Assembly: GCF_905220365.1 (NCBI RefSeq)
Contig: NC_061126.1
Location: forward strand, 3,038,001 to 3,102,000
From: Vanessa cardui
Lineage: Eukaryota; Arthropoda; Insecta; Lepidoptera; Nymphalidae
DNA length: 64,000 nucleotides
Direction: 5' to 3'
A program made the position numbers and the translations under genes. Below, one piece after another: positions 24,633 to 36,731 of this stretch. The notes below the pieces were generated by a model that did not search any database, was not told the DNA's origin, and worked only from the letters and a program-made list of their open reading frames with translations. Every line of letters starts with the position of its first letter. Position 1 is the stretch's first letter.

Positions 24633-27600
24633 TAAAGTTAGTACAGATTAGTACCTACAAATGCACATATTAAAAAATTAAGTTAAAATCCAAGTTCCAA
24701 GTGTCCCTTCGACAAAAACAACAAAAAAGCACTTTCGCCTTTATTATCATTTAGTGGAGTCATAAAACTGTTTCAGTTAATGAAGTTTAATGAAATAATT
24801 GGCAGTATCCGCGACAAGCCAACTGCATGTTACTGATGTTGTTCACTAACATTTGTGCCACTCGGGCAATCAATGTGATCGAAATGTTAAAAAAAAAAGT
24901 ATAAAATATGTAGTATTAAAGAAATTTGATTATTAGGACATGGTTATCTTGCCTGTAGACACCAGAATTTTTAGAAATATAAATCAGACAATCAGTGCAC
25001 CTAAGATGAGATGTTATAAATAACTTGTGTATTATTTATACGCTCCCAAAGGCAAATACAAACCAAAACATTACCATATATTTTCCGTTCAGTACAAAAT
25101 AAGTAACAATACCTTTAAAAGACGTATGTGACTTGTTGTTACTGAAAGATCTTCGTTTCAAAGTCTTAGAAAGAAAAAGTCCAATAGTGCGTTTCAATAT
25201 CCCGAGGCACCTAGAAAAGGCAGCCCTTTTAAATCCTGCTTATCTCCAGACATGTCACGACCTCTATCGTACCGCATCGTACTACTATTTTCTCAGTGTT
25301 TACTCGAACGATTTTCACTTTTGATGACTTCCATGACATGAAAGGAATAAAGAAATAACTTACATAAGCTGCATAAATGTATTATATTAATATATCAAAG
25401 CATACATTCGATACTTTTGTCAAGCATTTAATCTAAAATGTTTATTGAGAACCTATTCAATAAAATTTTGGTACTGCAGTTTCTTTTATAATTGATTAAT
25501 AACGAGTTAATAATACGTTGAAATAATGCAATTTTACTTAACTAAAAATTTATTACGTTGATCAATTCCTTTTCGCGTAAATAATAATTGTAACACATAC
25601 AATTCGTTCTTTAAAATCTTGATTACCTACTCTAAGATGATGATGTAAGATTATGTGTCTTCAAATCTAAGAGTTATGTTTACTTGACCATCAGGACGGT
25701 TTTTTTATTTTTTATTAAAACAAGCTATGTTTATTTGCTAGCAACAATTTCCAAATTGTCTATTATCGACGGATTATAAGCTTCAAGATCATTTAAAAAA
25801 AACCAAAACGATTTTCTTCGTAAATTTGAAAGGTTCTAATTGTATGGTTGAATGCACACGGAAATGCATTTTATCACCCCTAAGTTGGTACTAGTTATCC
25901 TAGAAGAGTCAGTGTACACAAATCAAGTTTATCTTTGACACATCACGACCCCTATCGTGTCACTAAGTGCCTATTGCTCACCGGCGACTCGAACGGTATT
26001 CGATTTTCTTATATTTATGTATTAAAATATACGTATCATTTTATTTAATAATCGCTATAGCAATTGCATAAATGCAAATTTATATCAATAAAGTCCGTGA
26101 AGGCTTTATACTAATTGTTAAATGATTTATTCTTATATCAGAAGTTCATTCAATTAAATAATTATTTTTTTAATAAGATATTATGTTAAACGTAAACAAA
26201 TTATTCTATATTTTTTTAATAAATCAATATAAATATTTATTAAAGTAGTACTACCATAAAACGAGTGTATAGCTTATAGTTAGTCTATATAATACTAGGA
26301 AACGATGGTTTTCGATACGCTAATTAGGCGAACTGATTTAATGATTCGTTATTTACTATATTATAATTTTATTTCAGTAATTATTTTATAACATAGCCGG
26401 AGGAAATATACACGACAAGTTTCAATGTAACGATAATAATAAACATAGTTTTAAACTTTTAAGACCATTATAAATTTTAACTAAATAAAACAAAAATCAG
26501 TAATAAAATGGAGGAAACTGTGAGTTTTCAGTAGTAGTTGATACTTGGAAGTTCTCTGTCAGCACGACGCAAGTGCGCGATCTTGTTTGCTTACGATGCG
26601 CCGGCGCTGCAGTCAAATCATCCTTTCGTCGAAACAAGCTTCCTGGTTTAATCTGGAAAGCTTAATAGTGACTAATTATAACCTTAATGTATTTATAAGT
26701 ACTTTAAGTATTAATCATGAAAATTAATACTTGATAAGAAGCATATAACTCAGGTTAGTAATCCCCTAAGAGATATATAATAAAATTAATTAAACAGGTA
26801 ATTTAGTATGCAATTTCTCGTAACGTTATCTGGATTTCAATTCCGAGGACAGCGAAGTAGATACTCAGATAGTCGTGAAATACTCTTGATATATTCACAG
26901 AACGAAATAATAGATTCACAAAGTTTAACTATAATCAAAATGGTGGAGATAAATTAGTCGATTAATTATTCCTGTTTCGAGTACTGTCGGTGTATCCTGC
27001 GAACCCTATAAAGGAATATGAGATAGCGACAGCTTTATAACTACGAAATTGTATTTTAGTCCCTATGGCTAAAGACATTAAGACTAAATAAAATGCTTTA
27101 AATGAAACAGGATTCCAAAGATGGTACCTAGAAATTCTGATACAGAATGCTAAATGCACGTCTTAAATAGTTTATTGTATACTTGTTGCATTTTTCGATG
27201 AATTCCAATTTCAAAAATTTTAATGTTATGTACGCTGCGTTTTAAATGTTCAATTTGTTGTTTTATTTACTCTGTGTTGTTCATAACAGTTGTTCGTTTT
27301 GTAATGTTTAACATTTTATAAGCTGGGCATCGAGTCTAGCGAGTTTTAATTTTATTTCTGTTATTAAAAACTAGTTGTCTTCTCATTGACCTTAAGGTAT
27401 AATTTAAAGTCTATTCACGAGTATAATATGAGTGATATTACTTGATAAAATATGTTGAGATTTTAATACAGCGAATTATATTGTTCATAAATGTCGATGT
27501 TCCGTGCGATTATTGCTATTTAGATATTTACTAGATATATATAATATTTTATTTTCGCTTTAAATTTTAATAAATGTATATTGTATAATACTTGCAACCT

Positions 27601-27696
27601 ATGAAATTAATCTACTGAAAAATTTGGTTCTGAAAATGATTTAATGATATTTTGAAATGTTACTCAATTGATATTTGAATCTATCAATTGTTTTCT
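24633..27696. other. AT-rich non-coding DNA
   Basis: Two segments resemble each other, 25250-25320 and 25945-26005: both have TCACGACC(T/C)CTATCGT then ACTCGAACG. This may be a minor dispersed repeat. A CpG-dense stretch lies at about 26555-26640. No gene is supported. Confidence 0.4.
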
Positions 27697-27938
27697 GGGC
27701 AAAAGCCTCCTCCATTGCCAGTTCATTCAAGATGTGGAGCGTATTACTTTTCGCTGCTCCAATGTGAGTTGCTAACCATGCAAACTTTCATCCATCATCA
27801 CATTTAAGTTATCTCAGGATGTTTGCCTTCACTACCGAGCACGAAATGAACGATATGAAATTAAGTACATTAAATTCAATTGGTGCTTGCTCATCTGCAA
27901 CACAGTTTTCAGTGTTCTAACCAATAGAACATCTCAGT
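27697..27938 (-). repeat. Degenerate Metulj-like SINE, minus strand
   Basis: AAAAGCCTCCTCCATTG at the left corresponds to the SINE 3' end, followed by the complement of GCGAGCACGAAATGAA-type sequence. A decayed head (TTCAGTGTTCTAACCAATAGAACATCTCAG) lies at the right. Confidence 0.55.
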
Positions 27939-28024
27939 TTATAAATGTGTGTATAGTGTTATTGAAAAGTGTATCAGCTATTGGTCGTCTTCATTTTATA
28001 GTAGATGTTACTCTTGCTTTTCAC

Positions 28025-28150
28025 GGTTTTATCGTTTGGCGTTAGGCATAAAATAGCTTCATTGGGGTTCAAGCTTGTTTCACAAATTCCATCAAATTCA
28101 CTTTGTTTTGGTTGTAATAAAGAAACAGACAGGCTCACTTCTAATAAATT
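28025..28150 (-). repeat. Helitron-like dispersed repeat fragment (family B)
   Basis: Plus-strand order GCGTTAGGCATAAAATAGC, CAAATTCCATCAAATTC, GTTTTGGTTGTAATAAAGAAACAGACAG is the complement of family B (CTGTCTGTTTC, GTTTAGTGG, ATTTGATGGAATTTG). Confidence 0.45.
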
Positions 28151-28904
28151 GTGTTATATAATACCTCCTTATTGCATAAAAAATAACTTTTAATATATTA
28201 ACATCTCGTCCTCAAACAGCACTCAAAGGTATGAGATGAATTTTTATGAACTCGACATCGTAATACCAATAGCATACATTAATTCCAAGAAAAAGCTCCT
28301 CCACGAATAATCAGAAAACTGATCAAACATCACTGTAAACCCAATCCATATCAAACCTAGAGCCTCATAAATAAAAATTACATTAGGATAAATATATCAT
28401 AACTTTTTTAAAGGCCAATAAGATAATAAAAACTAAATAATCTACAGCTAAAGAGCTGATACAGAAAAATATACTCGTATTGAGAGTATTAGCTCGAAAT
28501 AAAGTTACGAGGATTCATTTTATTGCGCAATCAAGAAATACAAGGAAAAGCTTTTGTGGTATCGACCGATCTTTGTGTTTTCTCTTAGAGTCGAATCGTA
28601 ATACACTGTATAGAAATGTCTATGGGCAAAGAACTCATGCTGTCAAGATTGAAGATAACTCTGTACATAACAAATCAAATGGCGGCGATATTGTGATCGT
28701 CTATCGGCCATCGGGTTGGTTCAGGCCGATGTAATGTAGTGACGTATATCTCTTATGATACTCACTTCTTAGTGTAAAAGGCAGTTTTAGGGTATCAACC
28801 ATCCAGGGTCAGTTATATTTGGTGACGATATGGCTAAGTCGTTGCAAAAAAGAAAATAAATTAAAAATACACCAGAGTTCATTCATTATACATGTTTGAT
28901 TTAT
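28151..28904. other. Non-coding DNA
   Basis: An 84-codon frame (28480-28734) has no recognised domain. It ends with a 7-bp inverted repeat (ATCGGCC ... GGCCGAT) at about 28703-28731. No gene is called. Confidence 0.4.
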
Positions 28905-29045
28905 GACTGTCTTATTACCTCTTCACGCTTAAACTGCTGAATTTATTTTCATGAAATTTAGTATGGAGATAGTTTGAGTCCAGGGTGATATACCTAGGTT
29001 ATTTCTTTTAAAAATACTCTTTAGGCGTTAATTTGAGGTAAGCTT
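28905..29045 (+). repeat. Helitron-like dispersed repeat fragment
   Basis: GTCTTATTACCTCTTCACGCTTAAACTGCTGAA, ATGAAATTTAGTATGGAGATAGTTTGAGTCC are phrases typical of a widespread lepidopteran non-autonomous repeat. Ends decayed. Confidence 0.5.
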
Positions 29046-29779
29046 ATATTCCACTATAGTTACTATAGGTTAAAGTTTTATACATTTATTCGCTAGTACA
29101 ATTAAATGTACATTATTTATATATAAATTAAGACGGTAAAAATTTCGACATAGAAATCTGAATCTATCGGATGATATATTTTTTGTAGAAATTGCTTTAA
29201 CTTTAAAGCTCGAGAGGAACTCTTACGGTTACTTTTTGATTGTCAAAATAAAATTAGGGATTTTAAGAAGAACCAGTTTAAGTAACTCAGCAATTTTGAT
29301 TTCGTCAATCAGTGTTGTTTACCTATATCATAAAGAAATAGCCTACGGTATTATACTTTCTCAACGAAATACCTCTTAAAACCATAAAGATGTATTAATA
29401 GTAATAAATTCTAAAAGCGAACCTATTTTAATTGATACAGAATATATTTTTAATGCACCCCTTATTAAAGCTAAGAAATATTATAACTTGACAAAATGAA
29501 GAGGTATTAACGTCACATTAGTTCCGTACAGTTCAACAGTAACAACATTCGTATTCGGATAATAACCACGAGTTGCATCTGTAATGCGAGTCGTTTATCG
29601 CATAAAGAGCTCGGAGCGTGTCCGGACGTTTTGCTGGCTATTAGTGTGAAAAATATTGCGATCGGACACACGACACTTGTTGCACACCTTTATATATAAA
29701 TCACATTCATTTACGACGATTTTCTTCTGGACTAAAGGTTTCCATTAAACGTAACCGGTTTTAACCGGTATTTGGCTAT

Positions 29780-29885
29780 AGCCCTATCAATACCACTCAG
29801 TTATTATTCTGTCAAACGGTAAGTGTATTGATGTGTTCTGCTCTGAAGGTTTAGTGAGCCGGTGTAATTACAGGCACATGCAATT
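29780..29885 (+). repeat. Fragment of LINE 3'-end-like repeat (family R)
   Basis: ACCACTCAGTTATTATTCTGTCAAACGG, TGTGTTCTGCTCTGAAGGTTTAGTGAGCCGGTGTAATTACAGGCAC follows the order seen more fully at 30866-31181. Confidence 0.5.
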
Positions 29886-30118
29886 GCAAATCCAGCACAT
29901 GGAAATTGTATAGAACGGGTTATACTTAATTCAATTACCAGATTATTTAACTCAACATTGACTTTTTAATTTAGTATAAATATATGTTATACTCTAGGTA
30001 AATGTTACGTATGTTAAACATAAAAATAACCTAGATAAAATGTTTACGTTGAAATGTCAAAAATTAAAGTTATCAGAATATGAAGTGAAAGTTACTTATT
30101 ACTACTTTTAAGTTAAAT

Positions 30119-30359
30119 AAAATAATAATAAATAAATATGAGAAAACATCACATACATTACTTTGATCCCAATGTAAGTAGCTAAAGCACTTGTGTTATG
30201 GAAATCAGAAGTAACGACGATACCACAAACACCCAGACCCAAGACAACATAGAAAACTAATGATAATCTACATTGACTCGGCTGGGAATCGAACCCGGGA
30301 CCTCGGAGTTGCGTACCCATGAAAACCGGTGTACACACCACTCGACCACGGAGGTCGTC
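30119..30359 (-). mobile_element. tRNA-derived SINE (family S), near full length
   Basis: On the minus strand: A box TGGTCGAGTGG, B box GGTTCGATTCC, family body, then an AT-rich 3' tail reading (AAT)n on the plus strand at 30119-30137. The 77-aa minus-strand and 62-aa plus-strand frames across it are translations of the SINE. Confidence 0.9.
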
Positions 30360-30372
30360 AAAATATATTTGA

Positions 30373-30580
30373 CTAGTTTTCAGCCGCGGTTTCGCTTGCG
30401 TTTTACGAGTTGGTGGTCAGGTATTAGGTATAAAATATCCCATATATTTCTTTGGAGTTAAAGCTGCTTCATACCTAATCTTATTATTAAAACTATTATT
30501 ATTAATAAATCTATCGGTCCTTCGGTCTTATTAAAATACAGACTGACAGACAGAGTTACTTTCGCATTTATAACATAAGT
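30373..30580 (-). repeat. Helitron-like element (family B) with CTAG terminus
   Basis: On the minus strand it ends ...CGCAAGCGAAACCGCGGCTGAAAACTAG followed by T, a Helitron-type 3' end. Inside are complements of GACTGACAGACAGAGTTACTTTCGCATTTATAA and the TTGGAGTTAAAGCTGCTTCATACC track of family B. Confidence 0.55.
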
Positions 30581-30865
30581 GTAAGTCTAAGGCACTCAGC
30601 TCATACCTCAAACACTGATTAAAACAAATGACATCAAAAACAAACCACTAAACCAAATTACCCACCGTAATAGTTTTAAGAAGGTACCCTTTCACAAATT
30701 AACGTAACTCCGGCAACTCGACACCTAACAAATTGCGTCTCACCCAATATGGTTAATGACCTGCAAACGTCGACATTCGAGATACGAGAAACCGCAACGA
30801 GGGGTATGTAACAAATTCATATGAAATAAACTACTTTTTCTATATGCCTTTTTTATAATATTGGA

Positions 30866-31181
30866 AGTAGACGGACCTAGTTACTTGGTGGTAGGGCTTT
30901 GTGCAAGCCCGTCTGGGTAAGTACCACCCACTCATCAGTTATTCTACTGCCAAATAACAGTACTCAGTATTGTTGTGTTCCGGTTTGAAGGGTGAGTGAG
31001 CCAGTGTAACTACAGGCACAAGGGACATAACATCTAAGTTCCCAAGGTTTGGTGGCACATTGACGATGTAAGGAATAGTTAATATTTCTTACAGCGTCAT
31101 TGCCATTGCCTACGGGTGATGGTGACCACTTACCATCAAGTGGTCCATATGCTCGTCCGCCAACCTATAACATAAAAAGAA
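30866..31181 (+). repeat. LINE 3'-end-like repeat (family R), best copy
   Basis: Consecutive phrases: TTGGTGGTAGGGCTTTGTGCAAGCCCGTCTGG, TACCACCCACTCATCAG, GGTTTGAAGGGTGAGTGAGCCAGTGTAACTACAGGCACAAGGGACATAACATC, CACTTACCATCAAGTGGTCCATATGCTCGTCCGCC, then an A-rich end. This is a common butterfly repeat. The ending suggests the 3' region of a non-LTR retrotransposon, but I do not assign a clade. Other copies: 31236-31395 (-), 32898-33060, 52990-53168 and 62262-62450 (-). Confidence 0.7.
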
Positions 31182-31235
31182 CAATAGGCCTGATGTTTGT
31201 CACTGCCCATTTACATTTTCGCGGTAGTAAAAATA

Positions 31236-31395
31236 ATAATTCCATCGCCCGTGGAATTTCTCTTGTGCTTGTATTTCACTGGCTCACTCACTGTTCAAAC
31301 TAGAAATAAAAAAATAACAACAATACTAGGCATTTCTGTTTGGCAGTACAATAGATGATTGGGTGGTACCTGTCGGTGGTAAATGTTGTTTTCGT
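31236..31395 (-). repeat. Family R repeat, minus strand
   Basis: CTTGTGCTTGTATTTCACTGGCTCACTCACTGTTCAAAC and TTGGCAGTACAATAGATGATTGGGTGGTACC are the complement of 30866-31181. The two copies face each other about 55 bp apart. Confidence 0.65.
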
Positions 31396-31609
31396 TTATT
31401 GTTTTGAACTACCACTTTTGTAAATTATGTCATGCTTTATTAAAATAGTAGGACAGATACAAAACAGGCATTACGATTTAAGACTCAAAGCTCTAGATTA
31501 TTCTAAAATTAATTACATTACGCTTTGTTCCCAGACTTCAGGCATTTATATGTGTTTAATTATAATAATTATTTGTATTTCTACTTTACGTTTATACAAT
31601 AGTAGCTGA

Positions 31610-31795
31610 CTGTAGTATACTGTTTGAATATGCATAGCGTCCTCCTCTTTGGAGGGTAAAAAGAAGTCCTTGTTCATCCTTATTTGAGCTTACTTCGTAC
31701 CAGCAACATTGGTGGAGTGCTTTAGCCTTAAAAACAGAAAACAGACAGACAGACAAAGTTACTATCGCATTTATAACATCAAGTAGAGACTTTAA
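31610..31795 (-). repeat. Helitron-like dispersed repeat fragment (family B)
   Basis: ACAGACAGACAGACAAAGTTACTATCGCATTTATAA with the upstream AGGGTAAAAAGAAGTCC and CTTTAGCCTTAAAAACAG is the complement of the family B start. A 70-aa minus-strand frame overlaps it and is not a gene. Confidence 0.45.
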
Positions 31796-32897
31796 AACGT
31801 ACAATATATCGGATATTTTAAAAGTATTGATTTTATTTATTGCATTATTTTATAAATGCAATATATTTTTTGTTTATTTTGTAACTTTCTTTATCAATTA
31901 TTATAATAAAATATTTACTTCGTGTAATAAAAGAAACGTAAAAAAGTAAGATCGTTTCCTCTCATTGAAGCATAGTAAAAGATATCGTAACTAAAATTTT
32001 ATATACCGCCCATTCTCGCCACTTAGAAAGCTATTTCCAGATACTAACTCTTAAAACGCACAATTTCAACCTTATGTTGAACATAATAAGTGTGTTAATA
32101 TATTTTTACGGATTTGCGGGAAGATCCCCGGGGTTTGATTATCGTTTATTACTGGACACACCCGTCCATTTCTCTGTTATGGGCCGCGGGGAAAACAAAT
32201 TTTGTTCACCAATCAAACAACTTGGTCTGTTTATAACATTTTAAGTTATTACACGTATACAGGGGCCATCTGAAAATCAGTTCTGTGCATTAGCACAGCT
32301 TATACTGAGATGAACCCCTTGCTACGTACACTGTGTTCTTTAAATTTAATTATTCTCTTCTGTATAATCTATGTAATGTATGTGTGTAGCAAAATAAATG
32401 GTTTAAATGATTTATTAACGTCCTTCTAATAGTTTTTGACAATCTTATCAATGACGTCTAACATGTACTAGAAACTCAAATTATATAACAATATATTCAC
32501 TGTTAAAGAATTCAAGTCATAAATATATTATAATTATGTGAGCATTATTTTAATGCACCAGTAATCTTTATACATCTAATGTTTTTTTTTTAAATATTAG
32601 ATATCAGCAAGTGATAAGATCAATACGATGTTCTAATTACAATAACACACTTTAACCTTATCTTGTTTTGTTAATTAATTCCGCATTAATTTTTTTTTAT
32701 ATCTCTACTAATTAATGAGCAAAATCACTATTAAACGAATATACATAAAACCTATACTAGAAAACAGCTTTGTATTATTATTAAAGAAGATGCGGTTCGC
32801 AGTTCGGTGAGTTTTAAATGTAGATTTTTAGTTCGTATTCATTAATATATTAATTATTTATTGAAAAGGAACCAATAACAAATAGATATAAATTCAT

Positions 32898-33060
32898 TGG
32901 ATATTCCACTGCCAAACTGCAAGACTTCATTTAGTTGTGATCTGGTTTGAGGGATGAGTAACCCAGTGTAACTACAGACACAAGGGACACAAAATTTCAA
33001 TCCAAGGAATATATAACATTTCTTACAGGAAAAATGTCTGTTAGCTGTGTTGACCATTAG
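32898..33060 (+). repeat. Family R repeat, degenerate
   Basis: GATATTCCACTGCCAAAC, TGGTTTGAGGGATGAGTAACCCAGTGTAACTACAGACACAAGGGACACAA, AACATTTCTTACAG and GTGTTGACCATTA match 30866-31181 in order. Confidence 0.6.
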
Positions 33061-33254
33061 GTATCACAGAAATATCGCAAAAACAAAAGACAAACAACGA
33101 TTTACATTATTAGTAATATAATCTTACCTTTTAAATAAGACAATAATTATAAATATGTATTTACTATGGAATTGCAGATTAAGTGTTGAATATACTGGCA
33201 AAAACATCCATTTAGTTTAATTAAAACGAATTAAGTAACGTGTGTAGGTTCTCC

Positions 33255-33375
33255 ATTCCTAAGGCTGGTACTGAGAACTAAAAAAACCAGCAATGTTTTT
33301 CTACAAGTCGGGAGTCAAACCTGTGTTTGTATTTGTAGTCTGGTTCCTCAACATACCGTTTACGATAGAGTTTTT
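33255..33375 (-). repeat. Possible degenerate SINE head of the third family
   Basis: On the minus strand CACAGGTTTGACTCCC resembles a tRNA B box, and the flanking GGTACTGAGAAC / CCAGCAATG resembles the neighbourhood at 9478-9563. The A box is not convincing. Confidence 0.3.
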
Positions 33376-33489
33376 GCGAGAGAGTTATTGATCACATATT
33401 TACCATAGGTTGATTTTAGAACGACGAAAGAGGTATTACATGTCCAAGACATATTCTACTGGTATATGTAAAAATAGTCAATAAAAAGC

Positions 33490-33720
33490 CTCTTGACGTC
33501 GTCTTCCTCTCGTTTTTGAACAGTTGTTTATACCACGCTGCACCAATCCTTCTCCAAATTAAGGTTTCCTTATGATGTCTTCCTTCAACACAGAGCACGT
33601 ATCGAATAATTCAATCAAACCTCAATTTAACATAAAAAAACTTAGAGATGCTTGTCTGAGTTTGAACCCGCAGTCATCGGTTACGATTCGCGTGTTTTAA
33701 TAACAGAATCACTTCGGCTC
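33490..33720 (-). repeat. Metulj-like SINE, minus strand
   Basis: TATACCACGCTGCACCAAT, the complement of GTGAAGGAAGACATC sequence, GAGCACGTATCGAATAATTCAATC, then GTTTGAACCCGCAGTCATCGGTTACGATTCGCG as the tRNA-like head with a recognisable B box on the minus strand. Moderately decayed. Confidence 0.65.
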
Positions 33721-35307
33721 TACGTATACAGTTTTATTCGAACTTGTTCAGCAATTTTGACGTCATTGATTTATACGCATTAAAATCATACCAACATTTG
33801 CATTTACAATATGCAGCATAATTTTATCTTAAATACAATTTGTTTTCGATTTTACTTAATAAAGTTTTTGATACAATTTGTTTAAGAGTTATAGATACAT
33901 TTTCTGCCAATTTTATATGTATATTTGTAATTAAAAACAAATGATAATTGAAAACACTTGATCGCGATTACACGCGGCCTCAATTCCGTTAAAACCTCCG
34001 TTTGAATGAATAAAAGTTTGAAAGCTCATTCAATAACTTTCGCATTGTCCGCGATCGCAGCGCACATTCGTTTCAAAAGCTATGTACTTAAAAGGGCGGG
34101 TTAAGGGCCTGTTTCACTGTCAACAAACCCTCTTATATTCAACAATAACAAACATATATATTCTTGTTATATGTAGATAATAATGTTATAATGAACATAA
34201 TATTTATATTATATACTCCTCTATAACCTAATATATTTATATTCATTCGATGGCAATTTCACTATACATGTCAAATGTGGGCCAAATGAAATCAATAATG
34301 ATGAAACTCACCGTAGAATGAAATTATGTCATTTGCTTATTGATTTTCAAATATCATAAATAAACATCTCACAAAAACCAGCAATAGAGTATAATCTATG
34401 AAGGTTTTATATCAATTTTTAGGTATAAGGTATTAATATTTTCCGGTGGGTATTTCGGTATCGCAGCGCAGCAGACACGAGCGAGTACCATATACATGTC
34501 TCCTACTTCATCTGGGGGAAACACGATATTCCACCCAAAATAAAACCTTAAATTCAAAACTAACAAATAAAAAAATATAGTTGTTGAAAATTAACTGGCT
34601 GTTATTATTTTGGTAGCCGCATTAACCTAAATGAGCCATGGGGAAAAAAATGTTTTATTAAACACAAAACTTATTCAAGTCAATATATTTTGTTCATAGT
34701 TAAAGCAAAAAATTTACTCTAACAAATCTATAAAACAAATACATTTAGAGATACAAGTTTGCAGCTTGTCTAACTAAATATAAATTATCCCTAACAGTTA
34801 CAAGTACTTACTGCGTAATCATAACCACTTATAACCGCATTATCTTTACGACTACCATTATCAAAGGCGCCGCCTTTATAAAGGTGGATTAGTTAATATA
34901 TATCACTACCAAAATAGTGGTAATGAAAACGCAGTAGTTTCGCAAGACGCCCACTGTCTTGCTCAATTTGTAACGATATCTCCATTGTAACATGATCCGA
35001 ACCGTACTTTTGGGTGACTGATTTCCAATCTAGGAAAAAATATTACTCAATGTCTAATAATAAATTGTACTATATGCCTCTCGCTCCTTTGTTATTGTTA
35101 TCTCACATGGACAATTCAATAAAAGTCACTATATGCTTTTAAATAAATAAAATTTACACTTCGTATTTTTTTGAATATAGAAGATGATACGCCACATAAT
35201 GTTGATACCATACATAAATTAGATATAAATTGCATTACCATTATATGTAATAATACTCAAATAAATATCGCTCACTTTTATTCGAATTAGGTTAATATAA
35301 TATTTAT
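33721..35307. other. AT-rich non-coding DNA within duplication copy 1
   Basis: No gene. A CpG-containing patch at about 33960-34100 and another near 34450-34480 are unexplained. Confidence 0.4.
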
Positions 35308-35541
35308 ATCAGTGGTTACAACGCGTAGGCCTACATCATAAGTGATGATTCCGAGTACAAACCCAGGGAAGCACCACTGAATGTGCTTAATTTGTGTTTA
35401 TAATTCATCTCGTGCTAGGCAAGGAAGGATAACATCATGGGTCAACATGGAATATTGGAACAACGTTATGGAATAAGCTCCAAACCTCCTCCTCGAAGGG
35501 ACAGGGGGCGTAAGCAGCAGTAGTATATTTATAGCCTGACT
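35308..35541 (+). repeat. Metulj-like SINE, 5'-truncated
   Basis: Begins inside the head (CAGTGGTTACAACGCG), with a decayed B box (CCGAGTACAAACCCAGGGAAGCACCACTGAATGTGCTT). It then has ATTTGTGTTTATAATTCATCTCGTGCTAGGC and a decayed 3' end with CTCCAAACCTCCTCCTCGAAGG. Confidence 0.7.
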
Positions 35542-36695
35542 CTTAACCAAAAGCAATATTCAGTTACATACAAATCAATTTACTAAATAATTTTTAAATA
35601 ACGAAAGAAAAGATTTGTTACGATTATCTTATTAAGTTAATTCATATTATAAGTTAATTAAATAGCGCACCCATCCAACATGCCATGTACCTTCGGCCCT
35701 TAGGGTGGAGTAATAACCATAAATATCAGCCAAACTAGAATACCATTGGTATTTAGTAAATGAGCTCATTTTGTTTATGAAATTTGTTATCCGTAAATTT
35801 TCCAACATAAAAAAGGAATTCATAATGCCACCCAGTATCTTTTATCCTCTGTTTGTCAAACGTTTTGCCTTTTCTTAGTATCTATAACATTAAAAAAAAT
35901 CGAAACATGAAATTTATTAAGTTCATTTTTTTTTTAATTTTCAAGCCCTATTATCAGGTATGACTTAAAATAAAACTACTTAATACGAAATGAATGATTT
36001 ACTTCCATTTCATATTCACTATTCATAATTAGAACTTGAACAGAAACAAACAAAATACTGCAACATAACTTCGAGGTTAACAGCAAAGTTAGTTCGAGAA
36101 ATGTTAATGACTTGTTTTTATTTCATTGCGTGTTAAATAACGTTTTCTCAATTAGGATCTCGTGTGAAAATATACTAAACTAAATAGGCACTAGCACATT
36201 TTATTACCTTTGTACATTTCAGAATTTCCTTCGTGAATAAAGATATTGAAATATTTCAATAAATAGCTTATAACATATTAAATACAGTAATTAATAAAAA
36301 GTATATTTTAAAAATAAGGAACATGTTTTTTTATAATTGAATTTGTGCAAACACTCGCTTTAATATTGTTAATTACTGATTATCTATTGTATACTTTATA
36401 TTCTGTGTTATTATACAGAGATGACTATCATTTCTGTTTTAAAAGGATCTTTTTAAAATTAGTTTTAGTTTTATTTTTTTCGCCAGATATGCCCAGTCGT
36501 AGACATGCGTCTAAGTATAAATAGAGTCAGTGCGTAAATTTGACTTTATCATGGGATATTTAAAGCACAATCTCTAGATTCGTAGTTACCTTATATTGTC
36601 CGAATTTTCCAAAATTGCTTTTTACAAGCATCAAAAGAGCGTATCGACGTAAGTCAACTATCACCATTTTACAATTACCTAGAGCAACGAGTTTT
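35542..36695. other. AT-rich non-coding DNA within duplication copy 1
   Basis: Nothing recognised apart from A/T homopolymers. Confidence 0.4.
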
Positions 36696-36731
36696 TTACA
36701 ATACATCGTATAACTATACGATGTATTGTAA
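36696..36731. repeat. Perfect 16-bp hairpin
   Basis: TTACAATACATCGTAT (36696-36711) and its exact complement (36716-36731) around AACT. Also present in copy 2 at 45485-45520. Confidence 0.9.

Noticed and set aside
30108..30341. 77-aa minus-strand frame, also at 38897-39130
   Set aside because: It is the translation of a tRNA-derived SINE; presence in both copies is due to the segmental duplication.
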